Shown in pieces: positions 25,826 through 34,875 of a DNA stretch of 64,000 bases (positions are counted from its first letter, which is position 1; every line of letters begins with the position of its first letter). Source of the stretch: Actinomycetota bacterium (lineage in GTDB: Bacteria > Actinomycetota > UBA4738 > HRBIN12). The translations under genes and the position numbers were made by a program. Under the pieces are notes generated by a model. The model did no database searches and was not told the origin of the DNA. It worked only from the letters and a program-made list of their open reading frames with translations. Location: the NCBI GenBank assembly GCA_035640355.1, contig DASQWI010000009.1, positions 1 through 64,000 of the forward strand, given 5' to 3'.

Positions 25826-26737
25826 GTGGCGACGCAAGCGGCGGTCGACGCGGCGAGCCCGCCGATCCAACGCGGGACGCGATATCAGCGCGCGCTCGGC
25901 ACGCTCGCGCTCGTGTCGCCGTCGGTCGGATACCTCGTCCTGTTCTTCCTGATCCCCGTTCTCACCGTGGCGGCGTACAGCATCGGGCTGCTGACGTTGA
26001 CGTCGCGGGATGCGTATCTGTCCGTTCAGCCGTGGCGCGACTTCCTGTTCGGCTCGATCTATCTCGGCGTGTTCTGGAGGTCGATCGAGATGGCCCTGGT
26101 CGTCTCGGTGATCTCGGTCGTTCTCGCCTACCCGGTGGCATACGTGCTGGCGCTCGTGGCGGGCTCGCGCAAGTACACGCTCCTCCTGGTGATCATCGCG
26201 CCATTCCTGACGAGCTACCTGCTCCGGGTCCTCGCGTGGCGCGTGATCCTCCAGGAGCAGGGCGTGGTGAACTCGTTCCTGCGCACGGTCGGCGTCATCG
26301 GAAGCGGCGAATCGATCCCCTGGCTGTTCAACAGCCGGTTCGCCGTCTACCTGGTCCTCGCCTACGCGTGGGTTCCGTTCGTTGCGCTACCGATCTTCGT
26401 GGCGCTCGAGAGCCTCGACCACGCCCTGCTCGAAGCGTCGAGCGACCTCGGCGCGAGCCGGTGGCGGACGTTTCGAACGGTTACGTTCCCGCTGTCGATG
26501 CCCGGAGTCATCGCCGCGTTCGTGTTCGTGTTCATCCCGACGATCGGCGAGTTCGTCACGCCGTCGCTCGTCGGCGGCGTCAACAACTTCATGTTCGGCA
26601 ACGCGATCCAGGGCGCGTTCCTGCTGGGGCGGGATTGGCAGTTCGGGTCCGCGATGGCCGTGTTCCTGGTCGCGGTAGTGGCGCTGCTGTTCGTACTGTT
26701 CGGGCGGTTCCTCAACCCGCAGACGGTGGCCGAGTGA
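25826..26737 (+). CDS. Polyamine-type ABC permease 1 (PotB-like)
   Basis: 303-residue BPD_transp_1 permease with about six membrane helices. The coupling-loop EAA motif reads ASSDLGASRWRTFRTVTFPLSMPG. GTG 25826 starts 20 bases after the binding-protein gene; the stop overlaps the next permease start (GTGA). Confidence 0.92.
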   Translation: MATQAAVDAASPPIQRGTRYQRALGTLALVSPSVGYLVLFFLIPVLTVAAYSIGLLTLTSRDAYLSVQPWRDFLFGSIYLGVFWRSIEMALVVSVISVVLAYPVAYVLALVAGSRKYTLLLVIIAPFLTSYLLRVLAWRVILQEQGVVNSFLRTVGVIGSGESIPWLFNSRFAVYLVLAYAWVPFVALPIFVALESLDHALLEASSDLGASRWRTFRTVTFPLSMPGVIAAFVFVFIPTIGEFVTPSLVGGVNNFMFGNAIQGAFLLGRDWQFGSAMAVFLVAVVALLFVLFGRFLNPQTVAE

Positions 26738-27570
26738 ACTCCGCCGTCTCGCCGAACGGACGACGCGGCCTATGGGTCTTCTTCGGGCTGCTCGTCGCGT
26801 TCCTGTACGCGCCGATCGTGATCCTCGTCGTGTTCTCGTTCAACGACCGGGTCTTCGTCTCGTTCCCATGGCAGGGGTTCACCCTCCGGTGGTACCGGGA
26901 GTTCCTGGACAACGACGTGATGGTCTCGGCGCTCCGGACGAGCGGGTACGTGGCGCTCATCACGTCGATCGCCACCGTGGCGCTCGCCATTCCCGCGTCG
27001 ATCGTGTTGGTCCGCCGCCGCTTCTTCGCCAAGGGGCTCGTGTCGGGCGTGCTGTTCGCGCCGCTGGTGATCCCGTTGATCGTGTTCGGTCTCGCCTTGC
27101 TCATCCTGTTCAACACGCTCGGCGTGCCGCTGTCGCCGCTCACCATCGTCGCCGGGCACGTCGTCGTGGCGCTGCCGTTCGCCATCCTGACGCTCGTGCC
27201 ACGGCTCGAGCGGATCCCCGCGTTCCTGGAGGAGGCCTCGCGCGACCTGGGCGCGACGGCGGTCACCGCGTTCCGGACGATCACGTTTCCGTTGCTGGCG
27301 CCGGCGATCCTGTCGTCGTTCCTGATCAGCTTCACGATCTCGTTCGATGAGATCGTCGTCGCGTCGTTCGTCGCGGGCGACCAGCCGACGTTTCCGATCT
27401 ACCTGTACTCGCAGCTGCGGCTGCCGCGGCGGTTGCCACAGGTCATCGCCGTCGCCGTCGTCGTGCTGGTCGTCTCGGTCATTGTGATCGTGGGCTCGGA
27501 GGTCGGTCGCCGGATCGCGGACCGCCGGCTCGAGGAACAGGTTGCCGGAGCGGAAGGAGCCGGGGCATGA
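26734..27570 (+). CDS. Polyamine-type ABC permease 2 (PotC-like)
   Basis: 278-residue permease, first helix at WVFFGLLVAFLYAPIVILVV and EAA loop ASRDLGATAVTAFRTITFPL. I start at GTG 26734, which overlaps the stop of permease 1; the frame is open upstream but only over the permease 1 gene. It ends over the ATPase start. Confidence 0.93.
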   Translation: MNSAVSPNGRRGLWVFFGLLVAFLYAPIVILVVFSFNDRVFVSFPWQGFTLRWYREFLDNDVMVSALRTSGYVALITSIATVALAIPASIVLVRRRFFAKGLVSGVLFAPLVIPLIVFGLALLILFNTLGVPLSPLTIVAGHVVVALPFAILTLVPRLERIPAFLEEASRDLGATAVTAFRTITFPLLAPAILSSFLISFTISFDEIVVASFVAGDQPTFPIYLYSQLRLPRRLPQVIAVAVVVLVVSVIVIVGSEVGRRIADRRLEEQVAGAEGAGA

Positions 27571-28724
27571 GCGAGGCGCGTGTCGCCATCGCGCTCGAGG
27601 ACGTTCGGAAGTCGTTCGGCGACGTGGAGGCCGTGCGCGGGGTATCGCTCGACATCCGCGAAGGCGAGTTCCTCACCTTCCTCGGGCCATCGGGGTGCGG
27701 AAAGACGACGACGCTCCGGATGATCGCGGGATTCGAGGAGCCCGACTCGGGACGACTCTTTCTACGGGGGCGCGACGTCGTCGGCGTGCCGCCGAACCGG
27801 CGCGAGGTCAACATGGTCTTCCAGCAGTACGCGTTGTTCCCGCACATGACGGTGGAGGACAACGTGGGGTACGGGCTCAAGCTGAAGAAGGTGCCGAAGG
27901 CCGACCGGCGCGAACGCGTTCGCACGATCCTCGAGGCCGTTCGACTGGACGGGTATCAGAAGCGGCGGCCGCGCCAGCTATCCGGTGGGCAGCAACAGCG
28001 CGTGGCGCTCGCCAGGGCGCTCGTGAACGAGCCCGCGGCGCTCCTGCTCGACGAGCCGCTCGGCGCGCTCGACGTGAAGCTCCGCAAGCAGATGCAGCTC
28101 GAGCTGAAACTGATCCAGAACGAGCTCGGAACGACGTTCGTGTACGTGACGCACGACCAGGAAGAGGCCCTTCTTATGTCGGACCGCATCGCGGTGATGA
28201 ACCAGGGTCTGGTGGAGCAGATCGGGTCGCCGAGGGAGATCTACGAGCGGCCGGCGACGCCGTTCGTCGCCGACTTCGTCGGTGTGCTGAACGCGATGGA
28301 GATCAGAGTCGACGAGGTGCGGGACGGAGCCGCCGTCATGCGGCGTGGCGACGGCGAGCGGATCGTGGTTCCCACCCCGCTTGGGGCATCGGTCGGCGAA
28401 CGACTCACCGCGGCGGTCCGGCCGGAGCGGGTCCGCATCGAGTCGCGGGGCGCCGGGGACGACGGGCTCGGCTCGCGCCTTCACGGCAACGTCGTGCTCG
28501 TGGTGTATCTCGGGACGCTGACGCAGTACCACGTCGATACCTCACTCGGGACCCGACTGATCGCACACCGCCTGTCGAACGATCTCGCCGCCGACGTACG
28601 GGAGGGTGAGCACGTGGTGCTCGCTTGGGAACCGAACGACGCATCAATCCTCGCCCCTTCGTCGGACCGTTCGGTCGAGTTCGAGACGGTGCAGCCTCGT
28701 CCATCCGCCGCGGCCGGGAACTGA
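27567..28724 (+). CDS. Polyamine-type ABC ATPase (PotA-like)
   Basis: 385 residues: Walker A GPSGCGKTTTL, signature LSGGQQQRVALARAL, Walker B LLLDEPLGALD, switch His in VTHDQEEA, and a C-terminal TOBE regulatory domain (about 280-360). It completes an SBP-permease-permease-ATPase importer. The paired genes upstream suggest that import of a cationic or nitrogen-rich compound feeds the M24/E1/cupin pathway. Confidence 0.94.
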   Translation: MSEARVAIALEDVRKSFGDVEAVRGVSLDIREGEFLTFLGPSGCGKTTTLRMIAGFEEPDSGRLFLRGRDVVGVPPNRREVNMVFQQYALFPHMTVEDNVGYGLKLKKVPKADRRERVRTILEAVRLDGYQKRRPRQLSGGQQQRVALARALVNEPAALLLDEPLGALDVKLRKQMQLELKLIQNELGTTFVYVTHDQEEALLMSDRIAVMNQGLVEQIGSPREIYERPATPFVADFVGVLNAMEIRVDEVRDGAAVMRRGDGERIVVPTPLGASVGERLTAAVRPERVRIESRGAGDDGLGSRLHGNVVLVVYLGTLTQYHVDTSLGTRLIAHRLSNDLAADVREGEHVVLAWEPNDASILAPSSDRSVEFETVQPRPSAAAGN

Positions 28725-28727
28725 GCC

Positions 28728-29552
28728 CTGGACGACCTCGGGCCGCTCGTCTCGGACTGGCCGGTAGAGACGGTGTCGGCGGGAGCGACGGACGCACGTA
28801 CCACGGTCGGCCTTGCGGGCGATCCCGATCGAGTCGCGCGCATCGCGTCCGTCGGAAAGATCTTCGTGGGGATGGCGGCGATGGTCGCGGTCGAGGAAGG
28901 CACCATCGCGCTGGACGAGCCGGCAGGGCCAGAAGGCTCGACCGTTCGGCACCTGCTCGCACATGCGTCGGGGCTTGCGTTCGACGGTGACCAGGTGCTT
29001 TCTCCGCCGGGGCGGCGCCGGATCTACTCGAACACCGGCATCGAGGTGTTCGCCGACCACCTCGCGAGGCGTACGGGGATGGCGTTCGAGGAGTACCTCC
29101 GCGCAGGAGTGCTCCAACCGCTCGCGATGCAGCAGACGGAGCTGCGCGGCTCACCGGCACACGAGGTCTGGAGCAGTGTCGGAGACCTGATGTCCTTCGC
29201 GCGCGAGCTTCTTTCGCCCACGCTCGTCGCGCAGAAAACCCTCGGCGAAGCGACGCGCCCGCAATTCGCGGAGCTCGCGGGTGTCCTCCCTGAGGTCGGG
29301 CGGTTCGACCCGAACCCGTGGGGGCTCACCTTCGAGATCCGCGACGACAAACGACCGCACTGGACGGGGGCGCAGAACTCGCCGGGGACGTTCGGGCACT
29401 TCGGTGGTTCGGGCGCCTTCCTGTGGGTCGATCCCGCCGCCGGAATCGGCGCCGCCGCGATGGCCGACCGGGAGTTCGGGCCCTGGGCGCTCGACGCGTG
29501 GCCCCCCTTCTCCGACGCGGTGCTCGAACGGTCCGCGGTGCGGCGCGGGTAA
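28728..29552 (+). CDS. Serine hydrolase (class C beta-lactamase-like fold)
   Basis: A beta-lactamase/transpeptidase-like serine hydrolase with SxxK at IASVGKIF and the YxN motif at YSNTG; the third box probably lies at HFGGSG. No signal peptide. The family similarity appears to begin at LVSDWPVETV, upstream of the first GTG (28773), so I give CTG 28728, three bases past the ATPase stop, as the probable start; GTG 28773 would remove 15 conserved-looking residues. Product about 274 residues. Function unknown: esterase, amidase or peptidase. Confidence 0.75.
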   Translation: MDDLGPLVSDWPVETVSAGATDARTTVGLAGDPDRVARIASVGKIFVGMAAMVAVEEGTIALDEPAGPEGSTVRHLLAHASGLAFDGDQVLSPPGRRRIYSNTGIEVFADHLARRTGMAFEEYLRAGVLQPLAMQQTELRGSPAHEVWSSVGDLMSFARELLSPTLVAQKTLGEATRPQFAELAGVLPEVGRFDPNPWGLTFEIRDDKRPHWTGAQNSPGTFGHFGGSGAFLWVDPAAGIGAAAMADREFGPWALDAWPPFSDAVLERSAVRRG

Positions 29553-29700
29553 GTTCGCACGATCCGGCTCACCTCGGGACGAGTGGCCCGCCGGACGCCC
29601 CACTTCCAGGCACGAGAGGGTCGGTTGCTGTTCGGGAAATCCCCCAGGTGAACCCGAAGAAAGTACTGATGGACTACTGCACCAGTCCTGCCGATACCTC

Positions 29701-29727
29701 TTCATAGAACCGGTTCATAGGAACCGG
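29701..29727. repeat. Direct repeat with internal palindrome before the receiver-EAL gene
   Basis: TTCATAGAACCGG (29701-29713) is followed at once by TTCATAGGAACCGG (29714-29727). The junction forms the perfect palindrome GAACCGGTTC (29707-29716). It lies 26 bases before the ATG, a likely operator or promoter-proximal site for the signalling operon. Confidence 0.4.
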
Positions 29728-29752
29728 GCGCCACCGAGGTGGAAGGACCGGG

Positions 29753-30973
29753 ATGGATCGGATCAGCATCCTCATCGCCGACGACGAGGAGACGGTCGTC
29801 GAGACCCTCGCGGCCGTCGTGGCCGCCGAGCCGGACCTGGAGGTCGTCGCCTCGGCCCACGACGCAGGCACGGCGATCGAGCTCGCGTCGCGGGAGCAGC
29901 CGGACGTCGCGATCGTCGACGTGCGGATGCCCGGCGGCGGCGGCGTCCGGGCCGCCCGCGAGATCGTCCGGCGATCTCCGCCCACGCACGTGCTCGCCCT
30001 TTCGGCACACGAGGACGCCTCCACGGTGCTGGCGATGCTCCGCGCCGGCGCGATCGGCTACGTCGTGAAAGGGGAGTCGACGCAGGAGATCGTCAAGGCG
30101 ATCCATCAGTGCGTGGACGAGCGAACGACCATCTCGGGACTCGTCACCAACGAGCTGGCTCACACGTTGGCGGAGCAGCTCCACCACGTTCGAGGCGGAT
30201 CACGCAACGACCAGCGGCTCGCGCGCGTCAGGAGCGTCCTCGAGGCGAACGCGATCCACATGGTCTTCCAACCCATCGTGAACCTCGCCACCGGGTACGT
30301 GGCCGGATTGGAGGCGCTCGCACGGTTCGACATGAAGCCCAACCGCCCACCGAACGTGTGGTTCGCAGACGCGGCGGCGGTTGGCCTTCTCGAGGAGCTT
30401 GAGCTGATGGCCGTCCGCGCAGCGATGTCGCGCCTCGATGACGTCCCCGAGCGGTGCTTCGTTTCAATGAACCTGTCACCGAGCTCCGCGTGCTCCGAGC
30501 CGTTTCGCGATGAGCTCAAAGACGTCCCGCTCGACCGGCTGGTGCTCGAGGTGACAGAGCACGCCCCCGTCGACGACTACACCGAGTTGAACTCGGCGCT
30601 GCGAGACCTTCGCCGCCGCGGGCTTCGCCTCGCCATCGACGACGCCGGCGCGGGATTCGCGAGCCTGCGGCATATCGTCTTGCTCTCGCCGCACCTGGTG
30701 AAGCTCGACATCACCCTTATCAGGAACGTCGACTCGGACGAGGTTCGTCGAGCCGTCGTCACGGCCATCACGGCGTTCGCCTCGCAGATCGGGGCACGGG
30801 TCGTCGCCGAGGGCGTCGAGACGGCGGCCGAGCTCGCGACGCTCCGCGACATCGGCGTCCAGTTCGCGCAAGGCTTCTTCATCGGCATCCCCGGCGACAT
30901 CCCCGCAGACATCGACGATGCGTGGTCGCTCGCTGTGCGGGGCGCGCGAACAACGAGCGCGGCAGTTGGGTGA
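29753..30973 (+). CDS. Response regulator with EAL (c-di-GMP phosphodiesterase) output
   Basis: 406 residues: receiver domain (about 1-125) with acidic pair Asp10/Asp11, phospho-acceptor Asp56 and Lys106; EAL domain from about 160. The catalytic set looks complete: GLEALARF (EAL at 187-189), SMNLSP, LEVTEH, AIDDAGAGFASL, VKLDITLI, VAEGVET and QFAQGFFIG. It should hydrolyse c-di-GMP under control of phosphorylation. The histidine kinase two genes downstream is the obvious partner. Confidence 0.94.
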   Translation: MDRISILIADDEETVVETLAAVVAAEPDLEVVASAHDAGTAIELASREQPDVAIVDVRMPGGGGVRAAREIVRRSPPTHVLALSAHEDASTVLAMLRAGAIGYVVKGESTQEIVKAIHQCVDERTTISGLVTNELAHTLAEQLHHVRGGSRNDQRLARVRSVLEANAIHMVFQPIVNLATGYVAGLEALARFDMKPNRPPNVWFADAAAVGLLEELELMAVRAAMSRLDDVPERCFVSMNLSPSSACSEPFRDELKDVPLDRLVLEVTEHAPVDDYTELNSALRDLRRRGLRLAIDDAGAGFASLRHIVLLSPHLVKLDITLIRNVDSDEVRRAVVTAITAFASQIGARVVAEGVETAAELATLRDIGVQFAQGFFIGIPGDIPADIDDAWSLAVRGARTTSAAVG

Positions 30974-30989
30974 GCAAGGGAGACCATCG

Positions 30990-31751
30990 ATGACACGCGC
31001 CGCGGAATCCGGAGCACGTCGGATAGCGCTCATGGTCGCGATGCTGTCGACCATGACTGCCTTCCTCATCGCGCTCACGCCAGGCCAAGCCGGGGCGGCG
31101 GACTGCGGTTTGCTCGGCACGTCGTGCGTCGTGGACACGGTGGCACAAACGGCAGGCGGCGCGGTGTCGACCGTCCAGGAGACGGTCGATCAGACGGTGG
31201 ACGACGTTGTCACCGTCGTCGAGGAGACGGTCGATGAGACGGTGGACCAGGTCGTCGCCGTCGTCGAGGAGACAGTCGACAAGGTCAAGAAGACGCCCGA
31301 TGAGGTCGTCGACACGGTCGACGACACCGTGGGCAACGTCGCCGACACAGTGGACGCCCTCGACCCGGTCGCGCCTGCACCGCCGGATGGTCACTCCGAG
31401 CAAGGAGCGAACCATCCGTCCGGGAGCGGCTCGCGTCCCGACACCGAACCCGCGGTCGTGCGTCCGGACCGACCGAATCGCTCGGCGCCGACCCTGGAAG
31501 AGGTCGCCCTCGTCTCCGAAACGTTGCGGGCAAGCGATACGGTCATCGTCACTCCCACCGCTTCGGCCTCGCCGTTCGACCCGCTCGGGCCGTTCGCGAG
31601 ATCGCTCCCCGAGTTGGCACGTACGCTCGCATTCCCGCTCGTTCTCGTGGGGCTGGTCCTCGGGTTCGTCGCCGTCCAGAACCGCCTCGACAGGAAGGAC
31701 CCGAAGCTCGCGCTGGCCACGACGACACCGGACGTCCTGACGTTCGAATGA
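30990..31751 (+). CDS. Exported, membrane-anchored repeat protein
   Basis: 253 residues of unknown family. A signal peptide (about 1-36, cleavage near GQAGAADC) precedes two Cys (CGLLGTSC) and a helical, acidic region of repeated VVEETVDETVDQVV units (about 55-115), then a Pro/Ser-rich low-complexity linker, and a C-terminal membrane helix (FPLVLVGLVLGFVAV) with a positive end. The repeats look like an amphipathic helix or coiled coil. ATG 30990 has AAGGGAG upstream. It sits between the EAL regulator and the histidine kinase, overlapping the latter by ATGA, so it may be the sensed or adhesive surface component of that system. Confidence 0.8.
   Translation: MTRAAESGARRIALMVAMLSTMTAFLIALTPGQAGAADCGLLGTSCVVDTVAQTAGGAVSTVQETVDQTVDDVVTVVEETVDETVDQVVAVVEETVDKVKKTPDEVVDTVDDTVGNVADTVDALDPVAPAPPDGHSEQGANHPSGSGSRPDTEPAVVRPDRPNRSAPTLEEVALVSETLRASDTVIVTPTASASPFDPLGPFARSLPELARTLAFPLVLVGLVLGFVAVQNRLDRKDPKLALATTTPDVLTFE
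31182..31271 (+). repeat. Two 45-bp tandem repeats inside the exported protein gene
   Basis: Units 31182-31226 and 31227-31271 both begin ACGGTCGAT and end GTCGTCGAGGAG, with few differences; a third partial unit begins at 31272. They encode the TVDxTVDxVVxVVEE repeats and could change in number by slippage or recombination. Confidence 0.7.
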
Positions 31752-33712
31752 GGGTGGCGGCCAGCGGCGGGCCGAAGGTCGCCGAACGGAGCGAATTCGC
31801 ATCGCTCGCCGAACGGGTCAACTGGCTGAACGTTCTGCGCGCAGCAACGGCAGTCGCGGTCGTCGGCGTCGCGGCCGCCGCTCCCGAGATCCGCACGGAC
31901 TCGCTGTCGACGATCGCGGCGGTGACGGGCGGGTACCTCGTGGTGTCGCTGGCGCCGTCTGCTCTCATCGGATCGCGCCGCCGGCTCGCGCTCGTCGTGA
32001 TCGGTGCAACGCTCCTGGTCGACGGCGCCTACCTCGCGTGGGTCACGTACTCGACCGGTGGCATCCTCAGCCCGCTGCGATTCCTCGCGCTCGCGCACAT
32101 CGCAGCAGTCACGCTCGCGGGGTCGTATCGCACCGGCTTCAAGGTCGCGGCGTGGCACTCGCTGCTGCTGTTCGTGACGTCGTACGCGCAAAGCACGGGC
32201 AGAATCGAGATTCGCGAGACCGCCGTGGCCGCGCTTCCGGGAGAAGAGCACTTCTGGTCGCTGGCGATGCTCGTGGTGGGAGCGAACCTCGCCGTCGCCG
32301 TCGCCACCGCTGCATTCTCCTCGATCAACGAGCGTGAGCTCCGCGCGCAGAAGATCGACCTGGACGAGCTGTCGTCGATGGTTCGTCGGATCGACGCGAG
32401 CGGCGACGCGACCGTCATCTCCCGAGTCCTGCTCGAGGACCTCTCGCGGGTCTTCGGCTTCACCGGAGGCGCCGTGTTCGGATCCTCGAGTGGGGAGCTC
32501 ACGCTCCTCGCGTCGCGCGAGGCGAACGAGGCGACGGTCCCGGCACCGTCGGAGGACGAGGTCGTCACGAGGGCGCTCGATGGGGGGAACGTGGTCCTCG
32601 TGGGCGCGTTCGACCCCGCCAACGACCCGGTGCTCACGTCGCTCTTCCCGGACGCGCGGAACGTTGCCGTCGTCCCCATGTACCTCTCGGGCGAGTGGCC
32701 ACTCGGCATCGTGGTCCTCGAGCACGCCGGGGGGAACCGCATCAAGCGATGGGTCGTCCGGCTCGTCGAACAGTACATCTCGCACGCCGCGCTCGCGCTT
32801 CGGAACACGTGGCTGTTCAACGAGCTGCAAGCCGAGCTCACGGTGAACGAGACGCTGCGGCGCAAGCTCGTCGCGTACAACGAGACCCTCGAGGCCGAGG
32901 TGCAGGAACGCACGAGGGAGCTGAACGAGAGCCTTTCAGATCTCCGGGTCGCCCACGACGAGAAACGAAGGCTCCTCGCGCGGCTGGTGAACGCACAGGA
33001 GGAGGAGCGACTCCGGGTCGCGCACGACATCCACGACGCACCGTTGCAGAACATGGCCGCCACCTCGATGCGGCTGCAGCTGTTGCGGAACCGGACGCAG
33101 GACGCCGAGTACGCGGCGGCGCTCGACAAGCTCACCGACAACGTTCGCGCGACCATGAAGAGCCTGCGCGGGATGATCTTCGAGCTCAGGCCGACGATTC
33201 TCGACGAGGAGGGCGTCGGCGGGGCGATCGTGGAATACCTCGAGTCGGCCGGCGACGGACCGGAGTTCGACGTTGACAACCGGCTCGAACGCGAGCCGCC
33301 GCAGGAGCTTCGCGTGATCCTGTACCGGATCACGCAGGAGGCTCTGGCGAACGTCCGCAAACACGCGCAGGCGAGCAAGGTGAGCGTCGTGCTCGAGGAG
33401 CAGGACGGCGGCTACCTCGTCAGCGTCGTGGACGACGGCGTTGGGTTCGCCCCGCCGGAGGTCCTGCGCTCCGCGCCGGGGCACCTCGGCCTGTCGGCGA
33501 TGAGAGAGCGCGCGGAGATGGTCGGAGGGCGCTGCACCGTTCGAAGCGCCCCCGGAAGCGGGACGCGCGTCGAGTTCTGGCTCCCGGCGGCGGAGGTGCC
33601 GGCTCCGTCTGAACGACTCGATGAGATCGATTCGTTCGACGTCCTCGAGCCGTCGCAGGCCGAGGCGCTCGAACCATCGAGCATCGACGATCGCCAGCCC
33701 GAGAACGTCTGA
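31748..33712 (+). CDS. Membrane sensor histidine kinase, NarL/DesK type with GAF domain
   Basis: 654 residues: about six N-terminal membrane helices (about 25-200), a GAF-like domain (about 220-370), a coiled coil (NETLEAEVQERTRELNESL), the HisKA_3 dimerisation helix with phospho-acceptor His429 (VAHDIHDAPLQN), and a HATPase domain (YRITQEALANVRKHA, DDGVGF, HLGLSAMRERAEMVGG). The C-terminus has an acidic Ser/Glu tail. This kinase class normally pairs with LuxR-type regulators; here only the receiver-EAL protein is adjacent, suggesting a kinase that sets c-di-GMP level. Confidence 0.94.
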   Translation: MRVAASGGPKVAERSEFASLAERVNWLNVLRAATAVAVVGVAAAAPEIRTDSLSTIAAVTGGYLVVSLAPSALIGSRRRLALVVIGATLLVDGAYLAWVTYSTGGILSPLRFLALAHIAAVTLAGSYRTGFKVAAWHSLLLFVTSYAQSTGRIEIRETAVAALPGEEHFWSLAMLVVGANLAVAVATAAFSSINERELRAQKIDLDELSSMVRRIDASGDATVISRVLLEDLSRVFGFTGGAVFGSSSGELTLLASREANEATVPAPSEDEVVTRALDGGNVVLVGAFDPANDPVLTSLFPDARNVAVVPMYLSGEWPLGIVVLEHAGGNRIKRWVVRLVEQYISHAALALRNTWLFNELQAELTVNETLRRKLVAYNETLEAEVQERTRELNESLSDLRVAHDEKRRLLARLVNAQEEERLRVAHDIHDAPLQNMAATSMRLQLLRNRTQDAEYAAALDKLTDNVRATMKSLRGMIFELRPTILDEEGVGGAIVEYLESAGDGPEFDVDNRLEREPPQELRVILYRITQEALANVRKHAQASKVSVVLEEQDGGYLVSVVDDGVGFAPPEVLRSAPGHLGLSAMRERAEMVGGRCTVRSAPGSGTRVEFWLPAAEVPAPSERLDEIDSFDVLEPSQAEALEPSSIDDRQPENV

Positions 33713-33763
33713 GCCGACGGCCCACGAGTTCGGCGCAACCTCGGGCGCCGACGCGGGCTTCAG

Positions 33764-34864
33764 CTAATCGAACGAAACGTCCACCGAGCGTTGGAGGAAC
33801 GCCTTCAGCCTGTTCGCTTCGGCGAGGACGGCTCTCCGCGTGGCCGCCGTCGGCCGGTTGAACGAACGGACGTCGAGAACGACGCGCGAAGGGGTTCGAT
33901 CGATCCTCCACGTTGCGATCGCCGTGCCGTCGCGGAGCACGGTGGGGCGGACGAAGCCGCCGCCGGCGTTCACGTCGCGTCGATGCTCGGGCGGGACGGC
34001 GAACCCGCGGTCCCGCCATCCCAAGAGGTACTCGTCCAGATCCGGTACCAGCCGCACGTCGCCTGCGGGCGCCTCGACGAGGCGCCGTCGCGGGCTCGTC
34101 ATCACGCCGAACGGCGTTCGGACATGCGTCGCATGGGGGGCGATCGCTGCCCACGCCTTGCGCGCGTCGCGCAAGCGGAGGCCCGACCACGCCGAGAAGT
34201 CGTCGGCGGTGGCAGGCGCGTGCGAGCGCACGTAGCGAAGCGCGAGCTCCCGAAGGGCGTCGTCGTGATCGGTGATACGCCTCGGTGCGCCGATCCAGTC
34301 GCGCGCGAGGACGAACGTGCGCTCACCACCGCGATCGGGCCCGAAGGACACGCCTCGTTGCGCCGCGGCCAGCCACACAAGATGCGCGATCGCCTGGCCG
34401 TCCGTTCGGATGCGACGTCGACGGAGCCGGGCGGCGATCTCGGCTCTCGTCAGCGGGCCGTCGCGCGACAACATGCGCTCGATCAGGTCGCACGCGCGCT
34501 CGACGTCGCCGGGGAGGACACCCTCTTCGCGCAAGCGGCGCAGCGAGCGCCCCACGTGCGGTTCGGTCACGAGCGGAACGAACGTGTGGAAGTCCTCGGC
34601 CGTGACGAGATGCAGCGTTCCGCGCATGGCCCACGTGAGGACGATCGAGCGCTCCTCCACGCGAGCGGCCGTGACCGCGTCCTCCGTCAGGCCGTTGGTG
34701 CGCGCCGCCAGCGCGAGCCCGGCCGAGCCGAGCTGCTGCGCCTGCACGCCGACCAGATGGGCCACGACGGTTTCGGCGTGCATCCGTCGCGGTCGATGCA
34801 GGAGCTGAGAGGCGACGCGGGTACGTCGAACGCGTGTCGACGTGAACGCTCGCTCGGCCGGCAC
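33764..34864 (-). CDS. Winged-helix AlkZ/YcaQ-like protein (HTH_42)
   Basis: 366 residues of the family that includes the DNA glycosylases AlkZ and YcaQ: LVGVQAQQLGSAGLALAAR near the start, WAMRGTLHLVTAEDFHTFVPL, and LVPDLDEYLLGWRDRG near the middle, three winged-helix-like units in all. The AlkZ catalytic Gln-x-Gln is present as QAQ. A role in alkylation or cross-link repair is plausible but many relatives are untested. Start GTG 34864; the frame is open further left only over the sigma gene. Confidence 0.87.
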   Translation of the reverse strand: MPAERAFTSTRVRRTRVASQLLHRPRRMHAETVVAHLVGVQAQQLGSAGLALAARTNGLTEDAVTAARVEERSIVLTWAMRGTLHLVTAEDFHTFVPLVTEPHVGRSLRRLREEGVLPGDVERACDLIERMLSRDGPLTRAEIAARLRRRRIRTDGQAIAHLVWLAAAQRGVSFGPDRGGERTFVLARDWIGAPRRITDHDDALRELALRYVRSHAPATADDFSAWSGLRLRDARKAWAAIAPHATHVRTPFGVMTSPRRRLVEAPAGDVRLVPDLDEYLLGWRDRGFAVPPEHRRDVNAGGGFVRPTVLRDGTAIATWRIDRTPSRVVLDVRSFNRPTAATRRAVLAEANRLKAFLQRSVDVSFD

Positions 34865-34875
34865 GGCGGCCGAGT

